Source of the DNA: Acidobacteriota bacterium | GTDB lineage: Bacteria > Acidobacteriota > Vicinamibacteria > Vicinamibacterales > Vicinamibacteraceae | Assembly (NCBI GenBank): GCA_023418055.1 | Contig: JAEZDP010000223.1 | Location: 1-21,128, forward strand | Reading direction: 5' to 3' | Length of the DNA: 21,128 nt | Shown here: positions 7,994 to 15,220 of the stretch, one piece after another | How positions within the stretch are numbered: the first letter of the stretch is position 1 | Layout of the letters: every line of letters begins with the position of its first letter | Made by a program: the position numbers and the translations under genes | Notes under the pieces: generated by a model | Told to the model about the DNA's origin: nothing | The model's database searches: none | The model's input: the letters and a program-made list of their open reading frames with translations, nothing else

Positions 7994-8488
7994 TCAGGCG
8001 CGTGGCGGCACGCCGCGCGGCGGCGTGGGCCGCTCGAGCAGGAAACCGGTGGTGTAGAACATCACGAGCAGGCCACTCACCGGCACGACGAGGTACACGT
8101 AGCCAAGGCTGAGGCGCAGCGCGGCCGACATCTGTTCGAGCGCGAAGCTGAGGTACACCAGCCGCAGCCCTCCGACCACCATGGCGCCAAAGGCGAACAG
8201 CAGGACGCAGAGATGGATGGCGGTGTCGACACGCGCCTTGCGTACGCCGACGAGGCGGGCGGTGAGGATGTCGATGGCCAGGTGCATCCGCTGGCCGGCC
8301 GCGTAGGCGCCACCGAGCAGGCTCACCCAGATCAGCAGGAACCTGGCGAGTTCTTCAGTGTACGAACTCGGCGCGCCGAGCACGAAGCGAGTGAACACCT
8401 GCCAGACGACGTTGACGACCATGGCCGCCATGATGCCGACGAGCAGGAACCCGAGCACACGGTCCACGAGGAGGCGCGCGCCCTGCAT
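7994..8488 (-). CDS. dctQ: TRAP transporter small permease subunit, DctQ family
   Basis: This 164-residue integral membrane protein has four hydrophobic segments, the DctQ topology, and the conserved stretch WQVFTRFVLGAPSSYTEELAR that precedes the second helix in this family. It forms the membrane complex with DctM and receives substrate from DctP. Its ATG shares one base with the dctP stop (TGATG), so translation is coupled to dctP. It ends in a basic, proline-rich tail. Length is normal for the family. Confidence 0.92.
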   Translation of the reverse strand: MQGARLLVDRVLGFLLVGIMAAMVVNVVWQVFTRFVLGAPSSYTEELARFLLIWVSLLGGAYAAGQRMHLAIDILTARLVGVRKARVDTAIHLCVLLFAFGAMVVGGLRLVYLSFALEQMSAALRLSLGYVYLVVPVSGLLVMFYTTGFLLERPTPPRGVPPRA

Positions 8489-9486
8489 CAGTCCGTCCCC
8501 GCCGGTTCCGCCGCGGCGGCAATGCGATCCATGTACGTCCGCAACACGGGGTCACGGCGGAATTCCTCGTGCATGGCGCCGACCTGCGCGACGAACCGCG
8601 AGAGGTCGGGACGGATGATCTCGACACCCGCCGCTTCGACCGCGCGCAGGGCCTCGTCGGTGGACACCTTCCACAACTCCATCTGATGGAGGAACGACTC
8701 GTCGGCCGCTTCCTGCAGCCACTGCTGCTGCTGCGGTGACAACTGCGCCCAGAGCTCGTTGCTGATGAGCAGGACGTCGGGCACCGTCGTGTGCTCGTCG
8801 AGGGTGTAGTACTTGCAGACTTCGTAGTGGCGTGAGAGGTAGAAACTCGGCGGGTTGTTCTCGGCACCGTCCACCACGCCCTGCTGGAGGGCCGTGTAGA
8901 GCTCGCCCCAGGCAATCGGGGTCGCGGCGGCGCCGAGCGCCTGCACCATCCTGACGGCGGTCGGGCTCTCCTGCACGCGAATCTTGAGGCCCGCCAGGTC
9001 CTCGGGTCCGTGCACGGGCCTGGTCTTCGTGTAGAAGCTCCGCGTGCCCGAGTCGTACCAGGTGATGCCGCGAATCCTCGCCGGCGTCGTGGACTGCAGC
9101 AGGTCGCGGCCGACGTCCCCCATCAACACCCGATCGCGATGCGCCTGGTCGGCAAACAGGTAAGGGATGCCGAACACGCTGAAGGTGGGTACGAAACTCT
9201 CGAGCACGGCCGCCGACACCTTGGCCATGCCCACGCTGCCAATCTGGAGCAACTCGACGAGCTCGCGCTCGCTGCCGAGCTGCTGACTGGGGTACACGTC
9301 CACGCGCATCGTGCCGCCCGACTTCTCGCGCAGGCGCTCGCCCATGTAGAGCATGCCCAGGTGCACCGAGTGCGTGGGCTCGAGGCCGTGCCCGAGTTTG
9401 ATGACCACACGGTCGGCAGGGCCCGTACACCCGGCCAGGCCGACGGCCAGCGCCACCGCCGCAAGTCGAACGCGAAAATGAGACAT
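8488..9486 (-). CDS. dctP: TRAP transporter substrate-binding lipoprotein, DctP family
   Basis: This 332-residue periplasmic binding protein begins with a lipoprotein signal (lipobox LAGC, C20), so it is probably membrane-tethered rather than free. The DctP features are the first strand VIKLGHGLEPTHSVH, the carboxylate-clamping arginine in GLKIRVQES (R170), and the hallmark GVVDGAENNPPSFY (E209-N211). The conserved arginine means the ligand very likely has a carboxylate; sugar acids, C4-dicarboxylates and keto acids are all possible and the sequence does not settle it. The gene follows PPK2 by 39 nt. That gap contains a TAGACT box 12 nt before the ATG, so a secondary promoter for dctPQM-pfp is possible. 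No Shine-Dalgarno is evident. Confidence 0.93.
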   Translation of the reverse strand: MSHFRVRLAAVALAVGLAGCTGPADRVVIKLGHGLEPTHSVHLGMLYMGERLREKSGGTMRVDVYPSQQLGSERELVELLQIGSVGMAKVSAAVLESFVPTFSVFGIPYLFADQAHRDRVLMGDVGRDLLQSTTPARIRGITWYDSGTRSFYTKTRPVHGPEDLAGLKIRVQESPTAVRMVQALGAAATPIAWGELYTALQQGVVDGAENNPPSFYLSRHYEVCKYYTLDEHTTVPDVLLISNELWAQLSPQQQQWLQEAADESFLHQMELWKVSTDEALRAVEAAGVEIIRPDLSRFVAQVGAMHEEFRRDPVLRTYMDRIAAAAEPAGTD

Positions 9487-9498
9487 CGTGATGGCGAG

Positions 9499-9504
9499 AG
9501 TCTA
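9499..9504 (-). promoter_or_regulatory. Candidate internal -10 box before dctP
   Basis: TAGACT on the minus strand lies 12 nt before ATG 9486, in the 39-nt gap after PPK2. If active, it would let the transporter genes be transcribed separately from PPK2. Confidence 0.3.
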
Positions 9505-9525
9505 CATCGACCGCGGGCGGGGCTG

Positions 9526-10314
9526 TCAGTATCGGCTGCGGATTGGCTTGACCGGGCCGGTGTATCGCTCTTTCCCCGGGCGCCCAGGCAGCGGGGGCAG
9601 GTCCACGCGGGTGACGGGCAGGTGGTCGTCGGGCACGAGGTCGAGCAGGTGCCGGATGAGCGTGAGCCGCCCGCGCCGCTGGTCGTTGTAGTCCACCACG
9701 TGCCAGGGCGCATGCGGCGTGTGCGTCGCCTCGAACATGGCATCTCTCGCCTGTCCGTAGTCCGCGTACCGCTTGCGCGACTCGAGGTCGATGGGCGAGA
9801 GCTTCCAGCGCTTCAGCGGGTCGTCGGCGCGCTCGGCGAACCGCTCCTCCTGCTTGGCCTGGTCCACGGCCAGCCAGTACTTCACCAGCAGGATCCCATC
9901 GTCCACGAGCATCTTCTCGAAGACCGGCGCCTGCACGAGGAACCGCCGGTACTCCTCCGGGGTGCAGAAGCCCATGACGTGCTCGACACCTGCGCGGTTG
10001 TACCAGCTGCGGTCGAACAGCACGAGTTCTCCAGCAGCCGGCAGGTGCGGCACATAGCGCTGGAAGTACCACTGCGTCTGTTCGCGCTCGCTTGGCGTGG
10101 CCAGTGCGACGACGTGCACCTGGCGGGGGTTCAGGCGTTCGGTGATCGCGCTGATCGTGCCGCCCTTCCCTGCCGTGTCGCGGCCCTCGAAGACCACCAC
10201 CATGCGCGTGCCGGTCTGCCGCAGCCACCGGGCGAGGTTGTTCAGTTCGAGTTCGAGCGGTTCGAGGTGCGCTTCGTACTCGCGCTTCTTCATCCGCGGC
10301 GTCCCCTTGGGCAT
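9526..10314 (-). CDS. ppk2: Polyphosphate kinase 2 family protein
   Basis: This 262-residue single-domain PPK2 transfers phosphate between polyphosphate and nucleotides. The P-loop reads FEGRDTAGKGG (residues 42-52) and the Walker B/lid region reads LVLFDRSWYNRAGVEHVMGF (98-117); both are diagnostic, as is KYWLAVDQAKQEERF. Single-domain enzymes of this length phosphorylate NDPs, NMPs or both; the subclass needs a phylogeny. The start is firm: AGGAGGA lies 6 nt before ATG 10314. The gene sits between the Gfo/Idh/MocA gene and the TRAP genes, all in one direction with short gaps, and the string ends with a probable PPi-dependent phosphofructokinase. That suggests, without proving, a link between polyphosphate/PPi energy and carbon uptake. 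A GC-rich hairpin lies just upstream of the ribosome binding site. Confidence 0.93.
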   Translation of the reverse strand: MPKGTPRMKKREYEAHLEPLELELNNLARWLRQTGTRMVVVFEGRDTAGKGGTISAITERLNPRQVHVVALATPSEREQTQWYFQRYVPHLPAAGELVLFDRSWYNRAGVEHVMGFCTPEEYRRFLVQAPVFEKMLVDDGILLVKYWLAVDQAKQEERFAERADDPLKRWKLSPIDLESRKRYADYGQARDAMFEATHTPHAPWHVVDYNDQRRGRLTLIRHLLDLVPDDHLPVTRVDLPPLPGRPGKERYTGPVKPIRSRY

Positions 10315-10328
10315 CGGGTGTCCTCCTG

Positions 10329-10343
10329 GCGCCGGTGCGGCGC
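10329..10343 (-). promoter_or_regulatory. Hairpin just upstream of the PPK2 ribosome binding site
   Basis: GCGCC and GGCGC form a perfect 5-bp GC stem around a 5-nt loop, ending 1 nt before the Shine-Dalgarno at 10321-10327. No U-run follows, so it is not a typical terminator. It might tune translation or protect the processed 5' end; chance occurrence in GC-rich DNA is also possible. Confidence 0.25.
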
Positions 10344-10368
10344 GGCAGCCGATCCTACCGCAGGCCGA

Positions 10369-11568
10369 TCACGCCTCGGTGACACGTTCGGTGAAGTCCC
10401 CGGTGTCGGGATGACGCAGAATCAGCCGCTGTCGGCCATCGGGCAGCCGCTCGTGCTTGATGACGTGGTGCCCGTCGTGCATCTCGGGCCGGGGAGCGAT
10501 GCGCGGCACGTCGGGGTGCGCCCATCCCTCGAGTGCCACGGGCTCCCACCGACGGGACGACGCCGACCGGTACGCCGCATCCATCATCGCGTTGACGATG
10601 TAGCCGTCGACGAACGTCTCGGCAGGCGCACGACCGGCGTCCATGGCGTCGAACATGTCGGTGAACATGTCCACGTACCCCAGTTCCGCCACCTCGTCGC
10701 CCACCGGAAAGAGCCAGCCGTGGCTCGTCTCGGCCTTCTCGGCGACGTAGCCCTTCGCACCGGCCGCGGTGAACAACTCCATGCCCGTGCGCAGGAAATG
10801 ATTGAGCCAGATGGTGCCGTGTGTGCCGGCCACCTCGTCGCGGAGGTCCATGCCGCCGCGAAAGGTCCAACTCACTTCCACCTGCCCGATGGCGCCGGAC
10901 GCGAACCGCACGAGGACGATGGCGTTGTCTTCGTCGGCGATCGGGTGGACGAACGTGTCGGTCTGGCACAGCACCTCGACAGGGCGGTTCGCCTTGCCGA
11001 CGAAGTTGCGGATGATCTCGAAGCAGTGGCAGCCGAGGTCGATGATGACCCCGCCGCCCGTGCGCTGCCCATCCCAGAACCAGGCCGAGTGCGGCCCGCC
11101 GTGGGCCTCGCGCGAGCGCACCCAGGTGACCTCGCCGACGGCGCCGGCCCGCACCGAGTCGATGGCCTTGAGGGTCTTCGGCGTGTAGCAGAGATCTTCG
11201 AGGTAACCGGCGAACACGCCGGCCTTATGGACCGCGTCGAGCATGCGCCGGGCCTCATCGGCCGTGCGGCCGAGCGGCTTGGTGCACAGCACCGCCTTGC
11301 CGGCCGCGGCCGACAGCGCCACGGCCTCTTCGTGCATGTCGTTGGGCAGTGCGACGACGATCACATCGGTGTCGGGATGCTCGATGGCCGAGCGAAGGTC
11401 GGCGGTGTGCCGCGGCAGGTCCCATCGCCTGGCGAATGCGGCGCCGCGCTCCTCCGTGCGCGAGTACGCGACGGCCACGCGGTCGCGCCCTCGCTGGCCG
11501 TGCAGGGTCATCGTGTAGAAGTCGGCGATGAGGCCGGTGCCGAGCATGGAGATCGAGTGGGCACGCAT
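10369..11568 (-). CDS. Gfo/Idh/MocA family NAD(P)-dependent oxidoreductase
   Basis: This 399-residue dehydrogenase has an N-terminal Rossmann fold (SISMLGTGLIADFY, glycine-rich turn at residues 10-12) and the family's catalytic lysine in CTKPLG (K97, the EKP motif position). The C-terminal domain carries GGGVIIDLGCHCFEII with D177 and H181, the DxGxH signature. Such enzymes oxidise or reduce sugar hydroxyls, often at C3. There is no signal peptide, so it is probably cytoplasmic. It is divergent, 48 bp away, from a secreted DUF1080-type protein, a frequent partnership in 3-keto-glycoside breakdown. The start is supported by TAGGAT exactly 6 nt before the ATG, the spacing expected for a leaderless transcript. 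It precedes PPK2 by 54 nt and may lead the whole minus-strand operon. Confidence 0.92.
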   Translation of the reverse strand: MRAHSISMLGTGLIADFYTMTLHGQRGRDRVAVAYSRTEERGAAFARRWDLPRHTADLRSAIEHPDTDVIVVALPNDMHEEAVALSAAAGKAVLCTKPLGRTADEARRMLDAVHKAGVFAGYLEDLCYTPKTLKAIDSVRAGAVGEVTWVRSREAHGGPHSAWFWDGQRTGGGVIIDLGCHCFEIIRNFVGKANRPVEVLCQTDTFVHPIADEDNAIVLVRFASGAIGQVEVSWTFRGGMDLRDEVAGTHGTIWLNHFLRTGMELFTAAGAKGYVAEKAETSHGWLFPVGDEVAELGYVDMFTDMFDAMDAGRAPAETFVDGYIVNAMMDAAYRSASSRRWEPVALEGWAHPDVPRIAPRPEMHDGHHVIKHERLPDGRQRLILRHPDTGDFTERVTEA

Positions 11569-11574
11569 GGCGAC

Positions 11575-11580
11575 ATCCTA
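11575..11580 (-). promoter_or_regulatory. Candidate leaderless -10 box of the Gfo/Idh/MocA gene
   Basis: TAGGAT on the minus strand is separated from ATG 11568 by 6 nt, which would put the transcription start on the A of the start codon. AGGA within it could also be read as a weak Shine-Dalgarno. Confidence 0.4.
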
Positions 11581-11600
11581 CCCTTCGCCCAGAGGTCTCT

Positions 11601-11608
11601 GATAACGT
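11601..11608 (+). promoter_or_regulatory. Candidate -10 box of the DUF1080-type gene
   Basis: GATAACGT can be read as GATAAC (10 nt before ATG 11617) or TAACGT (8 nt before it). It is the only AT-rich patch in the 48-bp divergent spacer on this strand, and no Shine-Dalgarno follows it. Confidence 0.35.
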
Positions 11609-11616
11609 CGCGCGCC

Positions 11617-12498
11617 ATGTACGTCGCGTCATGGCCCCTCCCGCTTGCCATCCTCTCGATTCTTCTCCTGTTCGGCACACCCTTCGCCCTGCCCGCAACC
11701 GCGCAGCCGACCTTCACGGCCGCGGAGGAAGAGGCCATCGAGCCGAGCGAACCCATCGTGCTGTTCAACGGCACCGATCTGTCGCCGTTCTACACCTGGC
11801 TCGCCAACGATCGCTACGACGACCCGCGGCGCGTGTTCACCGTGGTGCCACGCATCGACGGCGCGCCGGCCATCCGCATCAGCGGCGACGGCTACGGCGG
11901 CATCGTCACACGCCAGAAGTACCGGCGGTACCGGCTGATCGTCGAGTTCCGCTGGGGGCTGCTGACGTGGGCGCCGCGCCTGACGCGTGCGCGCGACGGC
12001 GGCATCCTGCTGCACGTGCAGGGACGCGATGGGGCCGTGCGGGCCGACTTCAACGGGCCGTGGACCCGCTCGATCGAGACGCAGATCATCGAGGGCGGCA
12101 CCGGCGACTTCCTGATGGTGGGCGGCTACGAGCCCGACGGCACGCTCATCGTCCCCTCGATGACCTTCACCGTCGAGACGGCGCGCAACGGGCAGCCGAC
12201 GTGGTCGCCCACCGGGCGCGCCCACACGCAGACCGGCGACCGCGTGAACTGGTACGGGCGCGACCCCGACTGGCAGGACGTCATCGACTTCCGCGGCGTG
12301 CAGGACGTGGAGAGCCCCGTCGGCGAATGGACGCGCGTCGAGGTGATCGTCGAAGACGACCGCATCACCAACATCGTCAACGGACGGGTGGTGAACGTGG
12401 GGACGGCGCCCTCGCTACGCGAAGGGCGCATCCTCATCCAGTCCGAGGGAGCCGAGATGTACGTGCGGCGCGTGGAACTGCTGCCGCTGGGTCAGTGA
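11617..12498 (+). CDS. Secreted DUF1080-like (3-keto-disaccharide hydrolase family) protein
   Basis: This 293-residue protein has an N-terminal signal peptide (hydrophobic core LAILSILLLFGTPFAL, likely cleavage near ATAQ, residue 30), so it acts in the periplasm or outside. The mature part starts with the DUF1080-typical phrase PIVLFNGTDLSPFYTW. It continues as a jelly-roll with GYGGIVTRQKYRRYRLIVEFRW, the GILLHVQG strand, IETQIIEGGTGDF, and WTRVEVIVEDDRITNIVNGRVV near the end, matching the concanavalin-like fold of this family. Members cleave 3-keto-glycosides, and the divergent Gfo/Idh/MocA gene supports that role; the specific sugar is unknown. ATG 11617 is chosen because the signal peptide starts there; the same frame stays open for 2.6 kb upstream only as antisense to other genes. 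It is followed directly by a heptamer array. Confidence 0.85.
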   Translation: MYVASWPLPLAILSILLLFGTPFALPATAQPTFTAAEEEAIEPSEPIVLFNGTDLSPFYTWLANDRYDDPRRVFTVVPRIDGAPAIRISGDGYGGIVTRQKYRRYRLIVEFRWGLLTWAPRLTRARDGGILLHVQGRDGAVRADFNGPWTRSIETQIIEGGTGDFLMVGGYEPDGTLIVPSMTFTVETARNGQPTWSPTGRAHTQTGDRVNWYGRDPDWQDVIDFRGVQDVESPVGEWTRVEVIVEDDRITNIVNGRVVNVGTAPSLREGRILIQSEGAEMYVRRVELLPLGQ

Positions 12499-12500
12499 GG

Positions 12501-12561
12501 CCTTACGCCTTACGCCTTAAGCCTTACGCTTGGACTGCAGCCTGCAGCCCGAAGCCTGTTC
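12501..12561. repeat. Heptamer array CCTTACG plus degenerate heptads between convergent genes
   Basis: Four units, CCTTACG, CCTTACG, CCTTAAG and CCTTACG, occupy 12501-12528. A degenerate stretch with the same 7-bp step follows (ACTGCAG, CCTGCAG, CCCGAAG, CCTGTTC at 12534-12561). Together they fill the space between the DUF1080-type stop (12498) and the quinoprotein stop (12562). The unit is the reverse complement, rotated, of the GGCGTAA unit at 18738-18779. No separate terminator hairpin is seen. Confidence 0.9.
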
Positions 12562-14463
12562 CTACTTCGGCAGCGCGAAGGCCACGAAGGCGTCCGAGAT
12601 CCGCGTCGAGAAGCGTCCGCCGCCGCCGGCGGCGATCATCACGAACTGGCGTCCCGTGCGTGCGCCCTTGTAGGTGATGGGGGGCGCATGGCCGCTGGCT
12701 GGAAGGTCGGCGCGCCACAACTCGCGCCCCGACTCGAGGTCGAACGCGCGGAAGCGGGCGTCGTTGGCGCTGCCGATGAACACCAGTCCGCCGGCGGTCA
12801 CGATGGCGCCGCCGAGGTTCGGCGTGCCGGTGCCGGTGATGCCCTTGTCGGCAAGCGCTGGGGCGTCGCCGAGCGGCACCTGCCACGCGATATCGCCGGT
12901 GCGCAGGTTCACGGCGTGCAACAAGCCCCAGGGCGGCTGCTGGCAGGGCAGCTGGTCGTCGTCCCAGAAGCGGCCGTAGGCGCCACGCGGCCCCACACGC
13001 CTGAACGGCAGGGGCGAGCCCTCTGGGGCGGGCACCATGTTGGCGATGGCGCCCACCTCGTTGGTGTTGACCACCAGGTACGACGAGTCGGGATCGACCG
13101 CGCCTCCGGACCACGTCGCGCCGCCCATGGTGCCGGGAAACGAGACGGTGACGTCACGGCCCGGCGGCGTGTAGATTCCCACACTCCTGGCCTGGTCGAA
13201 CAACGCGGCACACGCCGCCTGCGACTCGGGCGTCACGGTCGTGAGTTCCGCACGCGTCAGCGCTGCGTGACGCGAGAGGGGTGCAGGCTTCACCGGGAAC
13301 GGCTGGGTGGGCCAGGCCGCTTCTCCAGGCAGCTCGCTGGCGGGCACGGGACGTTCTTCGATGCCGAAGATCGGCGCGCCGGTCTCACGGTGGAAGACGA
13401 ACACCAGGCCCATCTTCGTCAGCTGCACGACGACGGGCACGGTGCTGCCGTCGCGCGAGATGTCTGCCAGGATCGGCTGCGCAGGCGGATCGAAATCCCA
13501 CAGGTCGTGATGGACGAGTTGCTGGTGCCAGACGCGGGCGCCCGTGGCCGCGTTCACGGCGACGAGCGAGCTGCCATACAGGTTCTGCCCGTGCCGGTCG
13601 CCGCCGTAGAAGTCGTACGAGGGCGACCCGATGGGCAGGAAGACCAGGCCGCGAGCGGCGTCGACGCTCATCGACGACCAGACGTTCACGCCCGTGCGTC
13701 GCTGCCAGCTGTCACCCGCCCAGGTGTCGTGGCCGACCTCGCCGGGACGGGGCACCGTGTGGAAGCGCCACACCTCGCGCCCGGTGCGCACATCGAACGC
13801 GCGCACGTCGCCCGACGGCCCCTGCGAGACCTCCTCGGGCACGAGCGCGCCCGCAATCACGAGGTCGCCGTACACCGAAGGCGGCGACGTCATCGTGTAG
13901 GCATCCTCCCCCTGAGCGCCCGCGCCGGGACGCAGGTCGAGCGCCCCGTTGTCGCCGAAGGCCGGTCGGCGCGCGCCAGTGGCCGCGTCGAGGGCCAGCA
14001 GGCGGCCGTCGCACGTGCCCGACAGGACGGTGCGCGCCCCCAGCGGGGCGTCCGCGGATGGCGACCACACCGCGACGCCTCTGTGCGGGGCGTAGCACCG
14101 CCGCTGCGCGTCCGGCTGCGGGTCGTGGCGCCACACCTCTGTGCCCGTCTCACCGTCGAGGGCAATCACGATGCTCGACGGGGTCGTGACGATGACGAGG
14201 CCCTCGACCACGACGGGACGCACCTGCACCCCGGCCACCGTGCCGCGAGGCGTGGGCCCTTGCCCCCCGGCGAAGTCACCCGAGTGGAACGTCCAGGCCT
14301 CCTGCAGCGACGCGACGTTGTCGCGCGTGATCTCGCGCAGCGCCGAGTGGCGCGCGCTGTCGTGCGCCGGCGGCGCGGGCTCCTGCGCGGAGGGCGCCCC
14401 GCCGCACGAGACGGCGGCCGCCATGGCGAACACGCCCCAGGCGTGGAAGGCAGGTCGAGGCAT
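12562..14463 (-). CDS. PQQ-dependent dehydrogenase (membrane glucose dehydrogenase-like propeller)
   Basis: This 633-residue quinoprotein is predicted to be a periplasmic lipoprotein or otherwise exported (hydrophobic N-terminus ending AAVSC, C20). Repeated propeller motifs are present, such as ALDGETGTEVW, AFDVRTGREVWRF, AVNAATGARVWH and AFDLESGRELW. The stretch HHDLWDFDPPAQP (residues 318-330) matches the catalytic region of membrane glucose dehydrogenase, whose catalytic Asp corresponds to D323; K350 in QLTKMGLVFVFHRETG fits the PQQ-contacting lysine. It oxidises a sugar or alcohol and passes electrons to the respiratory chain. It lacks the N-terminal membrane helices of E. coli Gcd and any CxxCH haem domain, so a separate electron acceptor is needed. 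No PQQ biosynthesis genes lie in the window. A CATAAT box 7 nt before the ATG suggests its own promoter. Confidence 0.9.
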   Translation of the reverse strand: MPRPAFHAWGVFAMAAAVSCGGAPSAQEPAPPAHDSARHSALREITRDNVASLQEAWTFHSGDFAGGQGPTPRGTVAGVQVRPVVVEGLVIVTTPSSIVIALDGETGTEVWRHDPQPDAQRRCYAPHRGVAVWSPSADAPLGARTVLSGTCDGRLLALDAATGARRPAFGDNGALDLRPGAGAQGEDAYTMTSPPSVYGDLVIAGALVPEEVSQGPSGDVRAFDVRTGREVWRFHTVPRPGEVGHDTWAGDSWQRRTGVNVWSSMSVDAARGLVFLPIGSPSYDFYGGDRHGQNLYGSSLVAVNAATGARVWHQQLVHHDLWDFDPPAQPILADISRDGSTVPVVVQLTKMGLVFVFHRETGAPIFGIEERPVPASELPGEAAWPTQPFPVKPAPLSRHAALTRAELTTVTPESQAACAALFDQARSVGIYTPPGRDVTVSFPGTMGGATWSGGAVDPDSSYLVVNTNEVGAIANMVPAPEGSPLPFRRVGPRGAYGRFWDDDQLPCQQPPWGLLHAVNLRTGDIAWQVPLGDAPALADKGITGTGTPNLGGAIVTAGGLVFIGSANDARFRAFDLESGRELWRADLPASGHAPPITYKGARTGRQFVMIAAGGGGRFSTRISDAFVAFALPK

Positions 14464-14470
14464 GCGCCGG

Positions 14471-14476
14471 ATTATG
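14471..14476 (-). promoter_or_regulatory. Candidate -10 box of the quinoprotein gene
   Basis: CATAAT on the minus strand, one base off TATAAT, lies 7 nt before ATG 14463, implying a leaderless transcript. It sits in the 58-bp gap behind the universal stress protein gene. Confidence 0.4.
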
Positions 14477-14521
14477 CCTCGACTCGCGACCTTCGCCGCG
14501 CGCTGGCCAATCGGCGCGCCC

Positions 14522-15025
14522 TTACGCCCCGGCGGGGACGTCCGAGGCCTCGGCGGGCGCCTCCTGCTGTTCCCGGTGCGCCGAGGGCGGCACGGTGAGC
14601 ACCGCGCAGGGCGCCTGACGCAGCACGCGGTCGACCACGCTGCCGAGGATGAGGCGCTTGAAGGGTCCGTAGCCGTGCGTGCCGAGCACGATCAGGTCGG
14701 CGTCGTGGTCGCGCGCGTAGCTCACGATCTCGCGATCGGGGATGCCCGTCAGCACGGCGTGGCCCACCTGCGCGGGATGCAGCGTCACCTGCCCCAGCAC
14801 CTCGGCCATGCGCGTCTCGGCTTCCTGCTTCCACCGCGCGTGGATGGCCTCGAAGTCGAGCCCGGGCACCTCGGTGCTCCACGCCTGCCGCACCGGGTCG
14901 GGAACGACGGTCACCACGTGCAGGCGGGTGTGCACCTTGTCGGCCACGGCGCAGGCCGTGCGGATGACGTCGGCCACGATGTCGCTGAAGTCGACGGCAA
15001 CGATGATCGTCTTGATGGCGTTCAT
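14522..15025 (-). CDS. Universal stress protein, ATP-binding type
   Basis: This 167-residue cytoplasmic UspA-family protein begins with the usual strand TIIVAVDFSD (the Asp contacting adenine). It ends with the nucleotide motif G-2x-G-9x-G-S at residues 115-129 (GTHGYG...LGS), which marks the ATP-binding subgroup. After the domain there is a short alanine- and glutamate-rich tail that looks disordered. Such proteins help survival under starvation or low oxygen; the partner is unknown. The start at 15025 has GAGGA 6 nt upstream. A perfect 12-bp palindrome lies 32-43 nt before the start and could be an operator. The quinoprotein gene follows after 58 nt on the same strand but seems to have its own promoter. 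Confidence 0.93.
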   Translation of the reverse strand: MNAIKTIIVAVDFSDIVADVIRTACAVADKVHTRLHVVTVVPDPVRQAWSTEVPGLDFEAIHARWKQEAETRMAEVLGQVTLHPAQVGHAVLTGIPDREIVSYARDHDADLIVLGTHGYGPFKRLILGSVVDRVLRQAPCAVLTVPPSAHREQQEAPAEASDVPAGA

Positions 15026-15046
15026 GGTGGTCCTCGCTCAATCGGC

Positions 15047-15071
15047 GTGAACGCGCAACACGCGTGTTCAC
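15047..15071. promoter_or_regulatory. Palindromic operator-like site upstream of the usp gene
   Basis: AACACGCGTGTT (15057-15068) is a perfect 12-bp palindrome. It is nested in a wider inverted repeat, in which GTGAAC at 15047-15052 pairs with GTTCAC at 15066-15071. It lies just upstream of the usp start codon, where a dimeric regulator or an mRNA hairpin could act. No known regulator family is recognised. Confidence 0.4.
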
Positions 15072-15220
15072 ACCCTTCCAGCATGCAGAGTCCGTGCCTG
15101 CCACCAGGCCGCGTCCCGTGCGAGACGCCACCCCGTCGCGCGGGGACTGACGTCACGCGTGTGGGAATTCTCCGCGTCCGCACGAAAATTCGCCCGCCGC
15201 CCCTGCGGTCTTGGTTGCGC
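15072..15220. other. Intergenic stretch with a hairpin and a TGACGTCA palindrome
   Basis: No coding sequence is convincing here. The stretch contains CCCCG-TCGCG-CGGGG (15131-15145), a perfect 5-bp stem, and the 8-bp palindrome TGACGTCA (15148-15155) immediately after it. It is the remaining upstream region of the usp gene and the downstream region of the FAD oxidoreductase gene, so promoter or regulatory content for usp is possible. I could not place a -10 box with confidence. Confidence 0.35.

Noticed and set aside
9010..11616. A plus-strand reading frame stays open for 2.6 kb antisense to dctP, PPK2 and the Gfo/Idh/MocA gene, joining in frame to the DUF1080-type gene.
   Set aside because: The translation is low in complexity (His, Arg, Val and Gly rich) and matches no family, whereas the minus strand encodes three clear proteins. 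Long antisense frames are common in GC-rich DNA. Only the part from ATG 11617 is coding.
12501..12561. Intrinsic terminator between the convergent DUF1080-type and quinoprotein genes.
   Set aside because: No GC stem followed by a T-run is present on either strand; the space is repeat units. Terminator function of the repeat itself is left as a hypothesis.
12688..14598. 636-codon plus-strand ORF opposite the quinoprotein gene.
   Set aside because: The translation is compositionally biased with no recognisable domain, while the minus strand has clear PQQ propeller motifs.
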